Shown piece by piece: positions 63,343 to 64,000 of a stretch of 64,000 bases of DNA; position 1 is the stretch's first letter; each line of letters starts with the position of its first letter. The notes beneath the pieces are model-generated. The model was not told the DNA's origin. It did not search any database and saw nothing but the letters and a program-made list of their open reading frames with translations. The position numbers were made by a program, and so were the translations under genes. This stretch comes from Verticillium longisporum (lineage: Eukaryota > Ascomycota > Sordariomycetes > Glomerellales > Plectosphaerellaceae), in contig JAETXT010000008.1 of assembly GCA_019188255.1 (NCBI GenBank), positions 3,286,001-3,350,000 on the forward strand. The letters run 5' to 3'.

Positions 63343-63404
63343 TGATATAGATGGATATATGCAAAAACGTACAATAGCAGCCTGATAATGCCATCTTTCC
63401 GCCA

Positions 63405-63998
63405 TTATACAGGTGTTGGTGCAAACGCGAACCACTCTTTGATTCCCACCGCCGCATAAGGCCCGTTGCCTGACCCAACAAACACTGCCCGTAGCATGGT
63501 TGTCTTGACCGTGGCGAAGCCTACCTCGGCGGGTGAATCCGTCACCTCGTTTGGGTACGGCCCCTCGGCCGCCACGTCCTTCCACGCGCCGTCAGCGGCA
63601 CGATACTCGACCCTCCACTCTCTCGGTGGCGCCACGCCAAAGTCAGCCCCCGCCGGCGCGTCGGCGAAGAAGGCGACGGCCACGCCGTTGAGCTCGACTG
63701 TCGCGTTCCACGTATAGGTGAGCACGCTCTCGCGCGGCGACGCCTCTCCAGCCCACGCGGACCAGTAGTCCGGCGGCAGGGGCGTCGAGGGGACGCGCTC
63801 GTCGTGCAGAGCCGCAAGCCAGTCCTGGACGGGCGTGCGGGGGACGGACGACGGCTCGGCCAGCGGCGCCACGTTGCGGCTCGGTGGGCGCGGGGCCGAG
63901 AGGGCTGGACGGACGGAGCGTTCGACGGGTCGGATAGACGGTGGGTTGGTGGCGTCGTCAAAAAGGAGGGGGTCGAGGGCGATGCTGCGGCGAAAGTG
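63405..63998 (-). CDS. C-terminal part of a secreted glycosidase-like protein (possibly GH43-type), 5' end outside window
   Basis: About 197 residues, open to the right edge. The visible start HFRRSIALDPLLFDDATNPP resembles the end of a GH43-type five-bladed propeller followed by a linker. The last ~130 residues look like a beta-sandwich: LTYTWNATVELNGVAVAFFA, REWRVEYRAADGAWKDVAAE, and a TTMLRAVFVGSGNGPYAAVG strand ending GIKEWFAF. That is reminiscent of galactose-binding-like (F5/8-type) modules often fused to arabinofuranosidases. No catalytic residues are within the window. The reading frame and codon use are good, so the gene is real. The family assignment is tentative; other families with a C-terminal discoidin-like module fit as well. 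Confidence 0.5.
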   Translation of the reverse strand, partial: HFRRSIALDPLLFDDATNPPSIRPVERSVRPALSAPRPPSRNVAPLAEPSSVPRTPVQDWLAALHDERVPSTPLPPDYWSAWAGEASPRESVLTYTWNATVELNGVAVAFFADAPAGADFGVAPPREWRVEYRAADGAWKDVAAEGPYPNEVTDSPAEVGFATVKTTMLRAVFVGSGNGPYAAVGIKEWFAFAPTPV

Positions 63999-64000
63999 GC

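Noticed and set aside
60519..64000. Secondary-metabolite cluster at the right end
   Set aside because: Only a dead FAD oxidase, a decayed membrane protein and a glycosidase-like fragment; no backbone synthase, transporter or regulator is visible.
1..64000. CRISPR arrays, rRNA or tRNA genes, prokaryotic operons
   Set aside because: The direct repeats are minisatellites without spacers, and I saw no tRNA T-loop/acceptor arrangement or rRNA sequence by eye. A covariance-model scan would be decisive for tRNAs.

Overview
This is nuclear DNA of a filamentous ascomycete, most likely a Sordariomycete (Pezizomycotina). The genes are GC-rich and spaced 0.3-3.4 kb apart. Introns are short (about 47-95 bp) with GTRNGT-type donors. 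The gene content is typically fungal: Atg16, Dot1, Vps16, Rrp5, fungal rhodopsin-fold membrane proteins and an NB-ARC/TPR STAND protein. The sequence alone does not fix the genus.

Layout, left to right: eIF3 subunit L (5' end off the window); a universal-stress-protein gene with a ~0.94-kb intron; a GPHR/ABA-GPCR-like membrane protein; a divergent pair formed by an NB-ARC-TPR NLR (minus) and a PNP_UDP-domain protein (plus); a fungal rhodopsin-fold membrane protein; a secreted amidase; a NADAR protein; a GT64 glycosyltransferase; a triose-phosphate/nucleotide-sugar transporter with a 6-nt microexon; an AlaX-type tRNA-editing protein convergent with ACC deaminase; a TauD/TfdA dioxygenase with an internal stop; Dot1; a divergent Atg16/Vps16 pair; an FHA-RING ubiquitin ligase; mitochondrial processing peptidase alpha; an alpha/beta-hydrolase-like protein with repeated W..W motifs; Rrp5; a decayed rhodopsin-fold gene next to a decayed FAD-linked oxidase gene; and the C-terminus of a possible GH43-like glycosidase at the right edge. 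Between them lie two solo-LTR-like elements, minisatellites and clusters of palindromic TACCTAGGTA-type repeats.

The most interesting biology is the NLR/PNP_UDP pair at 10.5-14.3 kb. The NLR begins, and the PNP_UDP protein ends, with the same ~28-residue Gly/Asn-rich motif (core ISGRNV.AG). This is the architecture of fungal amyloid signalling, in which an activated NLR templates a cognate effector carrying the matching motif. Here the two halves sit head-to-head 291 bp apart.

The second broad observation concerns sequence quality or decay. At least nine highly conserved reading frames are broken by single missing bases, nearly always in C or G runs, and several carry in-frame stops. Because essential genes (eIF3L, Rrp5, MPP-alpha) are affected, most of these are probably base-calling or assembly errors. 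The FAD oxidase and its rhodopsin-fold neighbour carry lesions of a different kind and look like true pseudogenes. Coordinates of multi-exon genes are outer limits; exons are given in the evidence.
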